From: Clostridia bacterium
Lineage (GTDB): Bacteria > Bacillota > Clostridia > Christensenellales > UBA1242
DNA length: 15,770 nucleotides
Reading direction: 5' to 3'
NCBI GenBank assembly: GCA_017618475.1
Contig: JAFZUF010000111.1
Span: 1-15,770 of the forward strand
A program made the translations under genes and the position numbers. This document shows, piece by piece, positions 6,743-13,617 of this stretch (position 1 is the first letter of the stretch; every line of letters starts with the position of its first letter). The notes below the pieces were generated by a model, which ran no database searches, was not told where the DNA came from, and saw nothing but the letters and a program-made list of their open reading frames with translations.

Positions 6743-6988
6743 ATGTATAAGTTTATTTATGTGTATGATATACACGGCCGTAGATACCTTATAAATGTGT
6801 CGCAAATTATTTGGATTGAAGAATCAATGCCGGTAAATGATTTGCTACAGTTAAGGTTTGAAGATGGTTCAACATTAACAATACACAACACCAAGGAAGT
6901 ATTTGAAATGTTGGTGTTGAAACCTTGGTGGATGAACATTTACAACGCCGTAAAATGGTTGTTTCGCAAAAAAGGAGTGAACAAATGA
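6743..6988 (+). CDS. small protein with FlbD-like pattern, 81 aa
   Basis: The ATG at 6743 follows GGAG at 6732-6735, which spans the end of the HD gene. Residues 1-60 (GRRYLINVSQIIWIEES, LQLRFEDGSTLTIHNTKEVFEML) follow the pattern of FlbD/LytTR-like small beta domains: a G-x-Y-L-I-N strand, an I-x-I-E-E turn and a G-S-T-L-T-I hairpin followed by a helix. A Trp-rich, then Lys-rich tail follows. The likeness is of fold pattern only and no DNA-binding role is shown. It overlaps the next gene by 4 bases (ATGA). Confidence 0.6.
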   Translation: MYKFIYVYDIHGRRYLINVSQIIWIEESMPVNDLLQLRFEDGSTLTIHNTKEVFEMLVLKPWWMNIYNAVKWLFRKKGVNK

Positions 6989-7173
6989 TGCGTTACAGAA
7001 ACTTTATGGTAAGGGCGTTTCAAACTGAAACAACCCCAACCAAAAGAAAACAGGTGTACAAGGATTTAGCCGACCGTTGGGTAAATTCCTTTAAGCCGGG
7101 GGAAGTGCCACCAGTAAACGAAAAGGATATTGAGGACACTTATAAACATGTACAACAAATAATGGAGCGATAA
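6985..7173 (+). CDS. unknown small basic protein, 62 aa
   Basis: AAAGGAG at 6971-6977 is 7 bases before the ATG at 6985; a second ATG follows at once and either could serve. The start overlaps the preceding stop. The product is helical and charged (RKQVYKDLADRWVNSF, DIEDTYKHVQQIMER), perhaps a small DNA- or protein-binding helical domain. No motif is recognised. Confidence 0.65.
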   Translation: MMRYRNFMVRAFQTETTPTKRKQVYKDLADRWVNSFKPGEVPPVNEKDIEDTYKHVQQIMER

Positions 7174-7174
7174 C

Positions 7175-7498
7175 ATGCCAGAAAATAAAAACACAAGAGC
7201 AATATTGATTGAAATGGATTATGGTGAACAAGATAAAGCCGACATTACCGGTATTCGTATTAAATTGCGCGACACTTCCGTTGTTGATTTGATTTTGGGT
7301 TGGACAGCATTGACAGAAAAGGTGGTTCAAGTAACCAATAAACCAAATGAAGATAAATGTTTGACGGCTTTCTTGGCCAGCACCATCAAATCCTATTTTG
7401 AACCAGCACATGCTGAAGCAGCCGAAGATGGTGAAGAAGATGAAGAAGATACCGAAGGGGTTGAAGAAGACCCTGGTAAAATGACGGAGGAACAATAA
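7175..7498 (+). CDS. unknown acidic-tail protein, 107 aa
   Basis: The ATG at 7175 follows GGAG at 7164-7167. Residues 1-70 look folded (alternating strands and helices, ILIEMDYGEQD, SVVDLILGWTALTEKVVQV). Residues 78-107 are almost all Glu and Asp, with Gly and Thr. Such tails in phage proteins may mimic DNA or bind basic partners, such as single-stranded DNA-binding proteins or inhibitors, but no family is identified. The stop overlaps the next start (TAATG at 7496-7500). Confidence 0.65.
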   Translation: MPENKNTRAILIEMDYGEQDKADITGIRIKLRDTSVVDLILGWTALTEKVVQVTNKPNEDKCLTAFLASTIKSYFEPAHAEAAEDGEEDEEDTEGVEEDPGKMTEEQ

Positions 7499-7836
7499 TG
7501 GCTCCTTATAAAATTCATCACATGGCCATTGACAACGAACATTGGCCCGAAGAAGGTAGAATGGTTTGTTTCGTAACAAAAACAAATATGGCCAACACTG
7601 GAACATTCACCAAAAATAGCGAAGGTAAAAAAGTATTCCGTGTGGTATCACGTTTTGCAACCTTGGATTTTAATTTGGATGAAGTTGCTTCGTGGGCTTA
7701 TGTTGAATTGTTATGGAATAATTATGATGACCTGTATAACAAGGTTTCATATATTGAAAACCTGTTAAAAAATGGCGAACAGGACGCTTTAACATTTAGG
7801 CGAATGGTTATGGAAGCCCTTAACATAAAAAAATAA
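7498..7836 (+). CDS. small protein with DUF551-like N-terminus, 112 aa
   Basis: GGAGG at 7486-7490 precedes the ATG at 7498. Residues 10-70 (MAIDNEHWPEEGRMVCFVTKTN, GTFTKNSEGKKVF, DEVASWAYVEL) follow the DUF551 pattern of small phage proteins: W-P-E-E-G, a strand, G-x-F and a closing W. Residues 70-112 add a helical extension. The biochemical role of this group is unknown. It is the last gene of the rightward block, and its stop lies inside the terminator stem. Confidence 0.65.
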   Translation: MAPYKIHHMAIDNEHWPEEGRMVCFVTKTNMANTGTFTKNSEGKKVFRVVSRFATLDFNLDEVASWAYVELLWNNYDDLYNKVSYIENLLKNGEQDALTFRRMVMEALNIKK

Positions 7837-7859
7837 CACCCCCTCGGGTGTTATTTTTT
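7828..7859. terminator. bidirectional intrinsic terminator
   Basis: A perfect 14-bp stem (7828-7841 with 7846-7859) has the 4-base loop CCTC. The GC-rich core ACACCC/GGGTGT is flanked by A-runs on one side and T-runs on the other, so both directions end in a U-run. It separates the convergent early (plus) and late (minus) blocks. Confidence 0.93.
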
Positions 7860-7876
7860 ACCATAAATTGGATTTA

Positions 7877-8326
7877 TTATTCACCAAAACTTGTTTCGAC
7901 ATCAAACGAATCGCCAACAAGGTGGAACTGAATTGTGTCCCTACCGATACCGATTGTTTGTTGCGCTGGCTTTTGGACGATTTCCGCATTATTAAACACG
8001 AAACGGTCTTTCGAATCATTTTGTGTGATATAAATATCAATACGTTCATCGTTTTCCCAAGCTTTTTTGATGCGGTTGTATAATTCAACAGAACATTCAA
8101 CCACGGTTACATCGCAACGGTCTGCAGCTTTGGAATCAAGGTATGCAATACCGAAACCTCTGTTGCGCGCGTTACTATAACCTTGGGCTACACCACGGCT
8201 TTCATTCCATGTGAAATCCACTTGGTCAACCGAAGTGAAGGCAATAGGTGTTCCATCAACGAAACCGACTTCGACCACCACATCACGAATTTGTTTTGGG
8301 ATTTGTGTTTCAGCAACTCTAGCCAT
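7877..8326 (-). CDS. probable tail tube protein, 149 aa
   Basis: Last gene of the late operon, one base after the sheath-like gene. Its ATG follows GGAG by 6 bases. The product is mostly beta-pattern (VVVEVGFVDGTPIAFTSVDQVDFTW, DVTVVECSVELYNRIKK, RIDIYITQNDSKDRFVFNNAEI), of a size typical of myovirus tube proteins, which usually follow the sheath gene. The call rests on order, size and strand pattern, not on a decisive motif. It could be another tail-completion protein. Confidence 0.6.
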   Translation of the reverse strand: MARVAETQIPKQIRDVVVEVGFVDGTPIAFTSVDQVDFTWNESRGVAQGYSNARNRGFGIAYLDSKAADRCDVTVVECSVELYNRIKKAWENDERIDIYITQNDSKDRFVFNNAEIVQKPAQQTIGIGRDTIQFHLVGDSFDVETSFGE

Positions 8327-8327
8327 C

Positions 8328-9287
8328 TTACACTCCTTCTATGATGTCCTGATAAAAATCAAGCTTCATGCGCCATATTGCTTTCGGTTTTTCGATTTCC
8401 AATACACCAGCAACATACCAATCGCCTTCCGTAGTATCCAAATCAACCACTAAACGTAATTGATTAACCAATCCGGTTTGTACGAAGATTTGGTCTACCT
8501 GGTTATTCAAGTAGCTTTCAATCATACCGGCTTCGCGTTTTGTCCATTTAGGATTGCGCAAAGACAAATATTGTACAAACAACGATTGTGTTTGGATTTT
8601 AGCTTGGCGTGAAATGTATGGTGCTGTAATGGTTTTGCCACCAGCAGCAAACAACGCTAAACAAGTTTTATATTCCGGGTCTGTTATTGCAAACGAAACA
8701 CCGGCGTCAAATAATTCGTTGGCTACACCCATGTCAGTAATACCATAAGTATCGCTATCATCAAGGCGAGTCAACTGTAAATCTTTCCACGAGTTTTGCG
8801 ACAAGAATTGACCAAATGCACGGTACATCAAAATACCGGTTGTATCGGTCGCATCATTGAAGGCGCAAACATCTTTTGCAGCAGCAGCCGCTTTGGCATC
8901 TGCTTTCGTGGATGATTGCCAACCCAACACATAATCACGTGTCCAGGCCAACGCAGCAGAAATGTCGGTAAATACGGGGTCAATCAACACCGTCATATAA
9001 CGATGAGTTGTATCCGCATCCAACAAGGCTTTTGCGTCCGCTAATGTGGCGCCATAGCAAATCGATATTTTTTTCATACCCATTTCCATCAATTCGAAAC
9101 ACTTTGAATCGGTGTCCGTTTTGATAGCAGCAACGGATGTATAATCGACAATACCGGAAGCGGAAGAACCGCTTTTTGGTTGCGCTATAACAATCACATT
9201 TTTCAACCAGGACAGGTCAGCGGATGGTGCCGCTTCCTTTATGGTTGTTGGCACAACGAAATTCAATAATAAAGATTCATTTGCCAT
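8328..9287 (-). CDS. probable tail sheath protein (DUF3383-like), 319 aa
   Basis: The ATG at 9287 follows GGAG by 7 bases; an in-frame upstream start at 9311 has no such site. The product has an alpha/beta body with a Rossmann-like strand (NVIVIAQPKSG), an Ala-rich middle segment, SFAITDPEYKTCLALFAAGGKTITAPYISRQ and a C-terminal YLNNQV-to-DFYQD block. This layout resembles compact contractile-tail sheaths such as DUF3383 members. Together with the tube-like gene it implies a contractile tail. At 319 residues it is shorter than T4-type sheaths. No catalytic residues are expected. The call is inferred from pattern and order. Confidence 0.6.
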   Translation of the reverse strand: MANESLLLNFVVPTTIKEAAPSADLSWLKNVIVIAQPKSGSSASGIVDYTSVAAIKTDTDSKCFELMEMGMKKISICYGATLADAKALLDADTTHRYMTVLIDPVFTDISAALAWTRDYVLGWQSSTKADAKAAAAAKDVCAFNDATDTTGILMYRAFGQFLSQNSWKDLQLTRLDDSDTYGITDMGVANELFDAGVSFAITDPEYKTCLALFAAGGKTITAPYISRQAKIQTQSLFVQYLSLRNPKWTKREAGMIESYLNNQVDQIFVQTGLVNQLRLVVDLDTTEGDWYVAGVLEIEKPKAIWRMKLDFYQDIIEGV

Positions 9288-9317
9288 GTTAAAGCTCCAT
9301 TGTGCGTACAATCATCC

Positions 9318-9333
9318 TTCGAAATAATATACA
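9318..9333 (-). promoter_or_regulatory. candidate late promoter motif before sheath gene
   Basis: On the minus strand this reads TGTATATTATTTCGAA. The same 16 bases recur upstream of the capsid gene at 10428-10443. It lies 30 bases before the sheath start. No -35 box is seen, as expected for a phage-controlled late promoter. The role is inferred from recurrence and position. Confidence 0.55.
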
Positions 9334-9340
9334 ATAACGA

Positions 9341-9358
9341 ACGGCCCCGAAAGGCCGT
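9341..9358 (-). terminator. possible intrinsic terminator after capsid gene
   Basis: ACGGCC (9341-9346) pairs with GGCCGT (9353-9358) around CCGAAA. Read on the minus strand it follows the capsid stop by about 40 bases, and the next bases (TCGTTATTGTATATTATTT) are only moderately U-rich. It could be a partial terminator that sets the capsid-to-tail ratio, with the promoter motif just beyond restarting transcription. Confidence 0.5.
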
Positions 9359-9397
9359 CCGCTACGAAGAATGATTGATTTGGTTAATAGTTTATTA

Positions 9398-10312
9398 TTA
9401 ACTGAAGTCCACAGTTTGCAAAACGATACCAGCATCACGAATTGGCAAAACCGAAACGGAACCAGTACGCATTTTGTACCAGCTGTATTCTTCTTCTTCA
9501 TTTTCACCGCTTGCGACAGGTGCTGGCAATTGGACGTAATCAACGCGAACTGAGTTCGGGTCAACTGCAACCATACCATTGTTTGCCGGCAAGGAGTTAG
9601 CTTTTGCACCAGCAATATATTTTGCCTGCAATGCCAACTTTGGCAATTTAATGAAGGATACAGGGATTGTGAACACTTGACGAGCAACAGCCAAGATTGT
9701 CGAATCGGTATTAACATTGTTACCGTTGAAGATAGCTGTTAAGTCGTCGCCCCAATAATAAATGTCGATTGAACGTGCGGAGTTCTTTGTCGCAAATTCA
9801 TCTTCAATCTTAGCAAATACAGCTTTCAAAGCAGCAATTTTTGCATCAACAGTTGCAGCCGCTTTAATTGTTGTATCCTGTGTCAACGCATCATAGAATG
9901 GGTTGGCAGCAGATTTCGAAGAAATCAAACCTTGGTTCAAAGCTGTACCTAAAATGGTTTGAGTATCGAACAAAATTGACAATTCACGAACAGCTGCAGA
10001 AATAACACCAGAAGTGTCAGTTTCGGACTGTAAGTGAGACACACGATAATTCAAGCCCAACAGATAAGGACGGAAGCTGAAAGATTTTGTGCCTGCATTG
10101 ATGTGGTTAATTTCCGTCATTTCCGGATGCATCAAAGAAGGAACAACTGAGCCTTTATCCAAATCAATTGTGGTGAATGTAACTTTGTCAGCATCTTTCA
10201 CGCTGTGTTGTTTCATAACACCGACGCGAGCAGCCAACAATGGATAGGAAAGTTCGACCTGATTCAACAGTTCTTTTACTTCCTTATCGCTACCACGAAA
10301 GTTTGTAGACAT
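9398..10312 (-). CDS. major capsid protein, HK97-like fold probable, 304 aa
   Basis: The ATG at 10312 follows AAAGGA by 7 bases. Order (portal, minor head protein, decoration protein, this gene, tail) and size match a major capsid protein. The sequence shows an N-terminal helix (DKEVKELLNQVELSYPLLAARVGVM), a beta stretch rich in VTFTTIDLDKGSVVPSLMHPEM, YLLGLNYRVSHLQSETDTSGV, and an Asn-rich domain (FNGNNVNTDSTILAVARQVF). The end (GSVSVLPIRDAGIVLQTVDF) resembles the closing strands of HK97-type capsids. No protease or scaffold gene is adjacent. A 143-base leader with its own promoter motif fits high expression. The fold is inferred; no cross-linking residues were sought. Confidence 0.75.
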   Translation of the reverse strand: MSTNFRGSDKEVKELLNQVELSYPLLAARVGVMKQHSVKDADKVTFTTIDLDKGSVVPSLMHPEMTEINHINAGTKSFSFRPYLLGLNYRVSHLQSETDTSGVISAAVRELSILFDTQTILGTALNQGLISSKSAANPFYDALTQDTTIKAAATVDAKIAALKAVFAKIEDEFATKNSARSIDIYYWGDDLTAIFNGNNVNTDSTILAVARQVFTIPVSFIKLPKLALQAKYIAGAKANSLPANNGMVAVDPNSVRVDYVQLPAPVASGENEEEEYSWYKMRTGSVSVLPIRDAGIVLQTVDFS

Positions 10313-10354
10313 AGAATAGTCCTTTCATTTAAGATTCCGGACGTTCGCTTTTGC

Positions 10355-10372
10355 CCGGTGTCCGTTTACCGG
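10355..10372 (-). other. hairpin in capsid mRNA leader
   Basis: CCGGT (10355-10359) and ACCGG (10368-10372) pair around an 8-base loop, about 45 bases before the capsid start. Between promoter motif and start codon there is no other gene. It may stabilise the capsid mRNA. The rest of 10313-10456 holds only the ribosome site and the promoter motif. Confidence 0.45.
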
Positions 10373-10427
10373 CGAATTGTGAAACACTCTTGGCTTCTTT
10401 AGAATACAAGTAGCTAACGCTTCACCA

Positions 10428-10443
10428 TTCGAAATAATATACA
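10428..10443 (-). promoter_or_regulatory. candidate late promoter motif before capsid gene
   Basis: Minus-strand TGTATATTATTTCGAA, identical over 16 bases to 9318-9333. It sits in the gap between the 53-residue gene and the capsid gene, 115 bases before the capsid ATG. The exact copy ahead of two abundant virion genes is the main evidence. Confidence 0.6.
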
Positions 10444-10456
10444 TTTGTTCGCGGTA

Positions 10457-10618
10457 TTATTTTTTACCGTTTCCACGAACATCTTTTACAACTGGTTCTG
10501 GTTTCACGTCAGCATTTTTGCCTTCATCTTTTTTACCAGCATCACCTTTTGGTTCTACCTTTTTTTCGGCTTTACCAAAATATGATGGTTGTAATTTTTT
10601 TAATTTTAATTCACGCAT
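10457..10618 (-). CDS. small Lys/Pro-rich protein, 53 aa
   Basis: The ATG at 10618 follows AAAGAGG by 7 bases and runs 53 codons to TAA at 10459-10457. The product starts MRELKLKKLQPSYFGKAEKK and continues rich in Lys, Glu, Asp, Gly and Pro, ending GNGKK: basic, probably disordered. It sits between the decoration and capsid genes. A short charged protein here could be a capsid cement, scaffold-like or packaging-associated peptide. No family is known. Codon use fits the neighbours. Confidence 0.65.
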   Translation of the reverse strand: MRELKLKKLQPSYFGKAEKKVEPKGDAGKKDEGKNADVKPEPVVKDVRGNGKK

Positions 10619-10656
10619 AATTGAACCTCTTTGTTAAGCGGAGAATGTGTGGTCAT
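10606..10656 (-). CDS. possible 16-residue leader peptide
   Basis: The ATG at 10656 has a near-ideal GGAGG (10667-10663) 6 bases upstream. The frame gives MTTHSPLNKEVQLCVN and stops at 10608-10606, reading across the ribosome site and start of the 53-residue gene. It may couple translation of that gene. GGAGG lies inside the 10646-10713 hairpin. The peptide itself may have no function. Confidence 0.3.
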   Translation of the reverse strand: MTTHSPLNKEVQLCVN

Positions 10657-10713
10657 ACCTGTCCTCCATGTGGATTCGGCTTCATTCGTTCTTACACAGG
10701 CCTCAACCACACA
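10646..10713 (-). other. two-step hairpin before the 53-residue gene
   Basis: TGTGTGGT (10646-10653) pairs with ACCACACA (10706-10713), 8 bp, and inside it CCTGT (10658-10662) pairs with ACAGG (10696-10700). The apical loop has 33 bases and holds the GGAGG of the tiny leader frame. There is no U-run, so it is probably an mRNA processing or translation-control structure rather than a terminator. Confidence 0.55.
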
Positions 10714-10733
10714 AACCCGAAATTAACTTATTA

Positions 10734-11150
10734 TTATAAGTCAACAAAGACCTGTGCGCATTTGATGTTTTCCGCATAGGAAGGTACATTTTGAATACCA
10801 TCTGTACGCAATTCAGCGTCTGTGAAGTAACCAATCAAAATAGCATCTGTGCTAGAATGAGTTACTTTACCAGCTGCTGTGACATATGCTGGTGCACCAA
10901 CTGCTGGTACACAAGAATCATCAGCCGCAGCCCAGATTTTACCTTGACGGACAACAGCAACACCTACACCACTGCGTTTTCCACCAGTAATCCCATATAC
11001 ATGGTCAGTTGACGCGGAAACAGCCGCAACAGTGTCTTTTGCAGTCATTTTAACTGCGATACCTTCTGCAATGTCGCTTGCGGTGAACATTGTTTCGACA
11101 GCGTCCAATTTACCGCGTTGTACATGCATACCTAAAATTGTTCCAGACAT
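10734..11150 (-). CDS. probable head decoration/cement protein, 138 aa
   Basis: The ATG at 11150 follows AAAGGAG by 6 bases. The product has the repetitive small-residue, beta-rich style of DUF2190-like capsid cement proteins: GTILGMHVQRGKL, EGIAVKMTAKDTVAAVSAS, VYGITGGKRSGVGVAVVRQGKIWAAADDSCVPAVGAPAYVTAAGKVTHSS. It lies between the minor head and capsid genes, as such proteins often do. The frame stays open upstream, with a TTG at 11252 preceded by AAAGGAG at 11267-11261, so a form with 34 more residues is possible. The assignment is by pattern and position. Confidence 0.65.
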   Translation of the reverse strand: MSGTILGMHVQRGKLDAVETMFTASDIAEGIAVKMTAKDTVAAVSASTDHVYGITGGKRSGVGVAVVRQGKIWAAADDSCVPAVGAPAYVTAAGKVTHSSTDAILIGYFTDAELRTDGIQNVPSYAENIKCAQVFVDL

Positions 11151-11190
11151 GTTTAACTCCTTTGTTACTAGAACCATTGTTTCGTCGTTC

Positions 11191-11217
11191 AAGTGTTGAG
11201 GCCGAAGCCACGCACTT
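11191..11217 (-). other. hairpin in leader of decoration gene
   Basis: AAGTG (11191-11195) pairs with CACTT (11213-11217), enclosing GGCCGAAGCC (11200-11209), which on the minus strand is GGC-TTCG-GCC, a stable UUCG tetraloop. It lies about 40 bases before the ATG at 11150. The rest of 11151-11281 holds a promoter-like motif and two AAAGGAG sites. Confidence 0.45.
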
Positions 11218-11267
11218 CCATCGAAAGATGCAAATGGTCTTAGACGAATCAAACCACTTGCTCCTTT

Positions 11268-11284
11268 CAAGAAAATATACACTA
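11268..11284 (-). promoter_or_regulatory. weaker copy of the late promoter motif
   Basis: Minus-strand AGTGTATATTTTCTTGA matches the late motif core with TTTT in place of TTAT. It lies at the end of the minor head gene, about 120 bases before the decoration gene start, mirroring the arrangement at the capsid gene. Confidence 0.4.
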
Positions 11285-12484
11285 AATGTTCACTCCAACC
11301 CAACCACCTTTGCTCGAAACTGATTCAAGCACTATAATGGGTGTCCTTGTTTTTGCACCAATAATTTTTGTAATACGAAAACCGTTTAATGGAGCGATTA
11401 ACATTTCGCGTTCTTCCGGATAGCTGGAAACCAATTGCGAAGGAAATACTCTGGCACCTTTGCGCAAATTGAATTGCCATATAACCGAAACATTTTTATT
11501 CTTAGCAAACTTCATAGCCACTTCTTTGCTTTGTGATGCAAAGGCCGGAGACTTCAAATATATTTTGCTTCCAACTTGTATTTTACTGAAATCAACATTC
11601 ATAATGCTTTTACCGCTATACAAAACGGTTGGTTTTGGTAACTTCAAATAATTATATGGGATTGACAAGTCCTCGCGAACCTTTTGCTCAAATGGGGTCT
11701 TTGCTGGTTTTAACAAGTCCACATGTTCCGTTGCTGTGTTATGGTCTTGCCACCATTGCACCGACCGAACCATTGAAGTACCACCGTATGTTTTATCCAG
11801 TGCTTTTGTTGCGCGCGACAACATACCACCGGTTAATGGTTCTTGTAACATTTTTAACATGTAATTATCCATTACACTTCCATCAATTTTGTGGGCGCGT
11901 TGTCTTAGTTTATATTGTTTTACATTGTCCTCGTAACCAACAACGTATTCGGATGGAGCTTCATCCACCCATTCATAAGCACATTTACAACCAAAAGCTT
12001 TGCCCGGAAAATCATCATCTTCTGGTAATTGACCATCGCCAACAACAAACACTTTACCATAGCGCAACATGTGTGTATGTCTTGGTTCTTTTGCATCGGA
12101 TGGAAGCCACCGGAAAGCACGACCAACTTGTGTTGTGGTCATTTTGACAGCATTATCATAAAGCAAAGCACCTTCAACCCTATTGCGCAACAAGTCTTGT
12201 CCGTGTGGTAATTTGGTTGAAACCTTTGTATCCGCTAAACCGGTACCATATTTTTTACTGAAATTGTTAATGGATTCCCGAACATCCTTCATGTTGGTTA
12301 AACCCATTGCTTTCATATTGCCCAAAGTTTGTGATAACAAAGCCGTTTCCTCAACGGTGTTATTTTTAATGGACAACAAACGTTTGTCATCCCAACCTGC
12401 GGGTAAAATGGAACGCAAATATTTGTCCGGGTTAAATACAAAACCCACTGGTTGTATACGTAAATCTTTTGCTGTATAAGCCAT
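11282..12484 (-). CDS. minor head protein fused to ADP-ribosyltransferase-like domain
   Basis: A 400-residue protein of two parts. Residues about 1-180 match Mu gpF/SPP1 gp7-type head morphogenesis proteins, ending in WLPSDAKEPRHTHMLRYG and the P160...C166-x-C168 block. Residues about 280-385 look like an R-S-E class ADP-ribosyltransferase: LYSG (288-291), SPAFASQSKEVAMKFA (312-327, in place of STS), WQFNLRKGARV, then EEREMLIAPLNGFRI with E358-R-E360. The arginine expected at LYRG is Ser290, so activity is uncertain. Such fusions are known in phages, where the enzyme may enter the host with the DNA. The start overlaps the portal stop (TAATG). An internal-virion location is inferred. Confidence 0.8.
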   Translation of the reverse strand: MAYTAKDLRIQPVGFVFNPDKYLRSILPAGWDDKRLLSIKNNTVEETALLSQTLGNMKAMGLTNMKDVRESINNFSKKYGTGLADTKVSTKLPHGQDLLRNRVEGALLYDNAVKMTTTQVGRAFRWLPSDAKEPRHTHMLRYGKVFVVGDGQLPEDDDFPGKAFGCKCAYEWVDEAPSEYVVGYEDNVKQYKLRQRAHKIDGSVMDNYMLKMLQEPLTGGMLSRATKALDKTYGGTSMVRSVQWWQDHNTATEHVDLLKPAKTPFEQKVREDLSIPYNYLKLPKPTVLYSGKSIMNVDFSKIQVGSKIYLKSPAFASQSKEVAMKFAKNKNVSVIWQFNLRKGARVFPSQLVSSYPEEREMLIAPLNGFRITKIIGAKTRTPIIVLESVSSKGGWVGVNI

Positions 12485-13617
12485 TATTCTTCATCATCGG
12501 TCGAAGCATTGGCAAACAATTTGCGGTTTTCTTCGTCCTGTTTAGCCTTTTCTTCAAGCGCTTGCAATATGGCTTTTTCAAGGTCGGATTCAACTTCGAC
12601 CGCATTGTCTGGCCCAATAAGTTTCGCAATAACCGAAGCCTTTACGTTGTTTGGTATAGTTGCTAAACCTTCAATCATTGAGATTGAACCAAGGTTATTT
12701 TTAATTTGTTCCCACTTCTGCGATACAAAATCAATTTTAACATTTAACAACTCTGTTACAATTGGTTCAAATATTGTAATCCAGAAGTTTTTAATCATAT
12801 CCTCGTTGCGACCATCCAAACGTTCATACGAAGAACCGGAACCATTTGTCTTTTCATCAATACCGCAAATGTAGGATGGTAAACAACCCAACAATGCAGC
12901 AATTTCTTGATAAATCTTGTCGCGAGCAGCTGTGGTTAAATCGGTATTCTTTGAAACATCGGTTTGTTCGAATGTATCGCCAGCATCAAGTACAAACGGT
13001 TTACCATTTTTGGCTGCGATACAAATCTCGGTAGCTTGACCGCGAATTGTTTTTGATTGGCCTTCGTTAACACCAATATTTTTACGCAACTCAGCAAACT
13101 TTAATTGAAGCGAACCACCCAACGCAATAGATTTTTCATTTGAATCCTCAACGGTATACAATTGATGGAAATAGTGGCGCAACAATTTACCCAATGCATA
13201 ATTGGAAAAATCAACAATAACACCAGGTTTTTTGTCGGTACCTTTTTTATATGCTTCATCAATCTTTTTGCGCTCATCAATGGTTGCTTTACGAATAATA
13301 CCATTGTCATACACCAGGTATTCATTACCTTGTGTTGCTATCAAATAACTTATCCAGCTGATTAAACCATAATTGGCTTTTTTATAAACAACTGAATCGA
13401 ATAATGATAATTCTTTGTCCTTGTTATCAATGGATGTGGAGAAGCGATAACAGTCGGTCATAATTTTTTGCATTAAAGCCATCAACTTTAACCAAACAAA
13501 GTCGCGACGTTTTAAGTCCAGAAACCAAGGCGTAGCCAAGTCGGTTGACTGGCCGCGAACCTTTAATTGTAATGCTATTTCCTCAAAAATGTTTCTTACT
13601 GGCATTATTTCCGTCAT
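12484..13617 (-). CDS. portal protein, 377 aa
   Basis: The ATG at 13617 follows GGAG by 7 bases and overlaps the previous stop by 4 bases (ATGA). Size, place directly before the gp7-type gene, and an internal block IAALLGCLPSYICGIDEKTNGSGSSYERLDGRNEDMIKNFWITIFEPIVTELL (about residues 240-292) match portal proteins, where an L-G-x-P loop is followed by Asn/Arg-rich text and a long helix. The C-terminus is acidic (STDDEE). It would form the dodecameric DNA gate of the head. It is short for a portal but within the small portal class. No terminase gene is in the window. Confidence 0.75.
   Translation of the reverse strand: MTEIMPVRNIFEEIALQLKVRGQSTDLATPWFLDLKRRDFVWLKLMALMQKIMTDCYRFSTSIDNKDKELSLFDSVVYKKANYGLISWISYLIATQGNEYLVYDNGIIRKATIDERKKIDEAYKKGTDKKPGVIVDFSNYALGKLLRHYFHQLYTVEDSNEKSIALGGSLQLKFAELRKNIGVNEGQSKTIRGQATEICIAAKNGKPFVLDAGDTFEQTDVSKNTDLTTAARDKIYQEIAALLGCLPSYICGIDEKTNGSGSSYERLDGRNEDMIKNFWITIFEPIVTELLNVKIDFVSQKWEQIKNNLGSISMIEGLATIPNNVKASVIAKLIGPDNAVEVESDLEKAILQALEEKAKQDEENRKLFANASTDDEE

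Larger units (their letters stand above)
9309..9377. repeat. 13-base inverted repeat around hairpin and promoter motif
   Basis: CAATCATCCTTCG at 9309-9321 and CGAAGAATGATTG at 9365-9377 are inverted copies with one mismatch, 43 bases apart. Between them lie the 9318-9333 promoter motif (partly in the repeat) and the hairpin 9341-9358. In RNA it would form one long stem with an inner hairpin. It might be a regulatory or processing structure, or a recombination site. Confidence 0.6.

Noticed and set aside
7091..7606. 171-codon minus-strand frame
   Set aside because: It lies across three tightly packed plus-strand genes with ribosome sites. Its Phe/Cys-rich text is typical of a shadow frame.
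9289..9717. 142-codon minus-strand frame at the end of the capsid gene
   Set aside because: It overlaps the capsid gene in another frame and crosses the hairpin/promoter gap. No start signal is seen.
11629..12147. 172-codon plus-strand frame
   Set aside because: Antisense to the minor head protein, which has clear family motifs. It has no ribosome site and a His/Leu/Pro-rich shadow composition.
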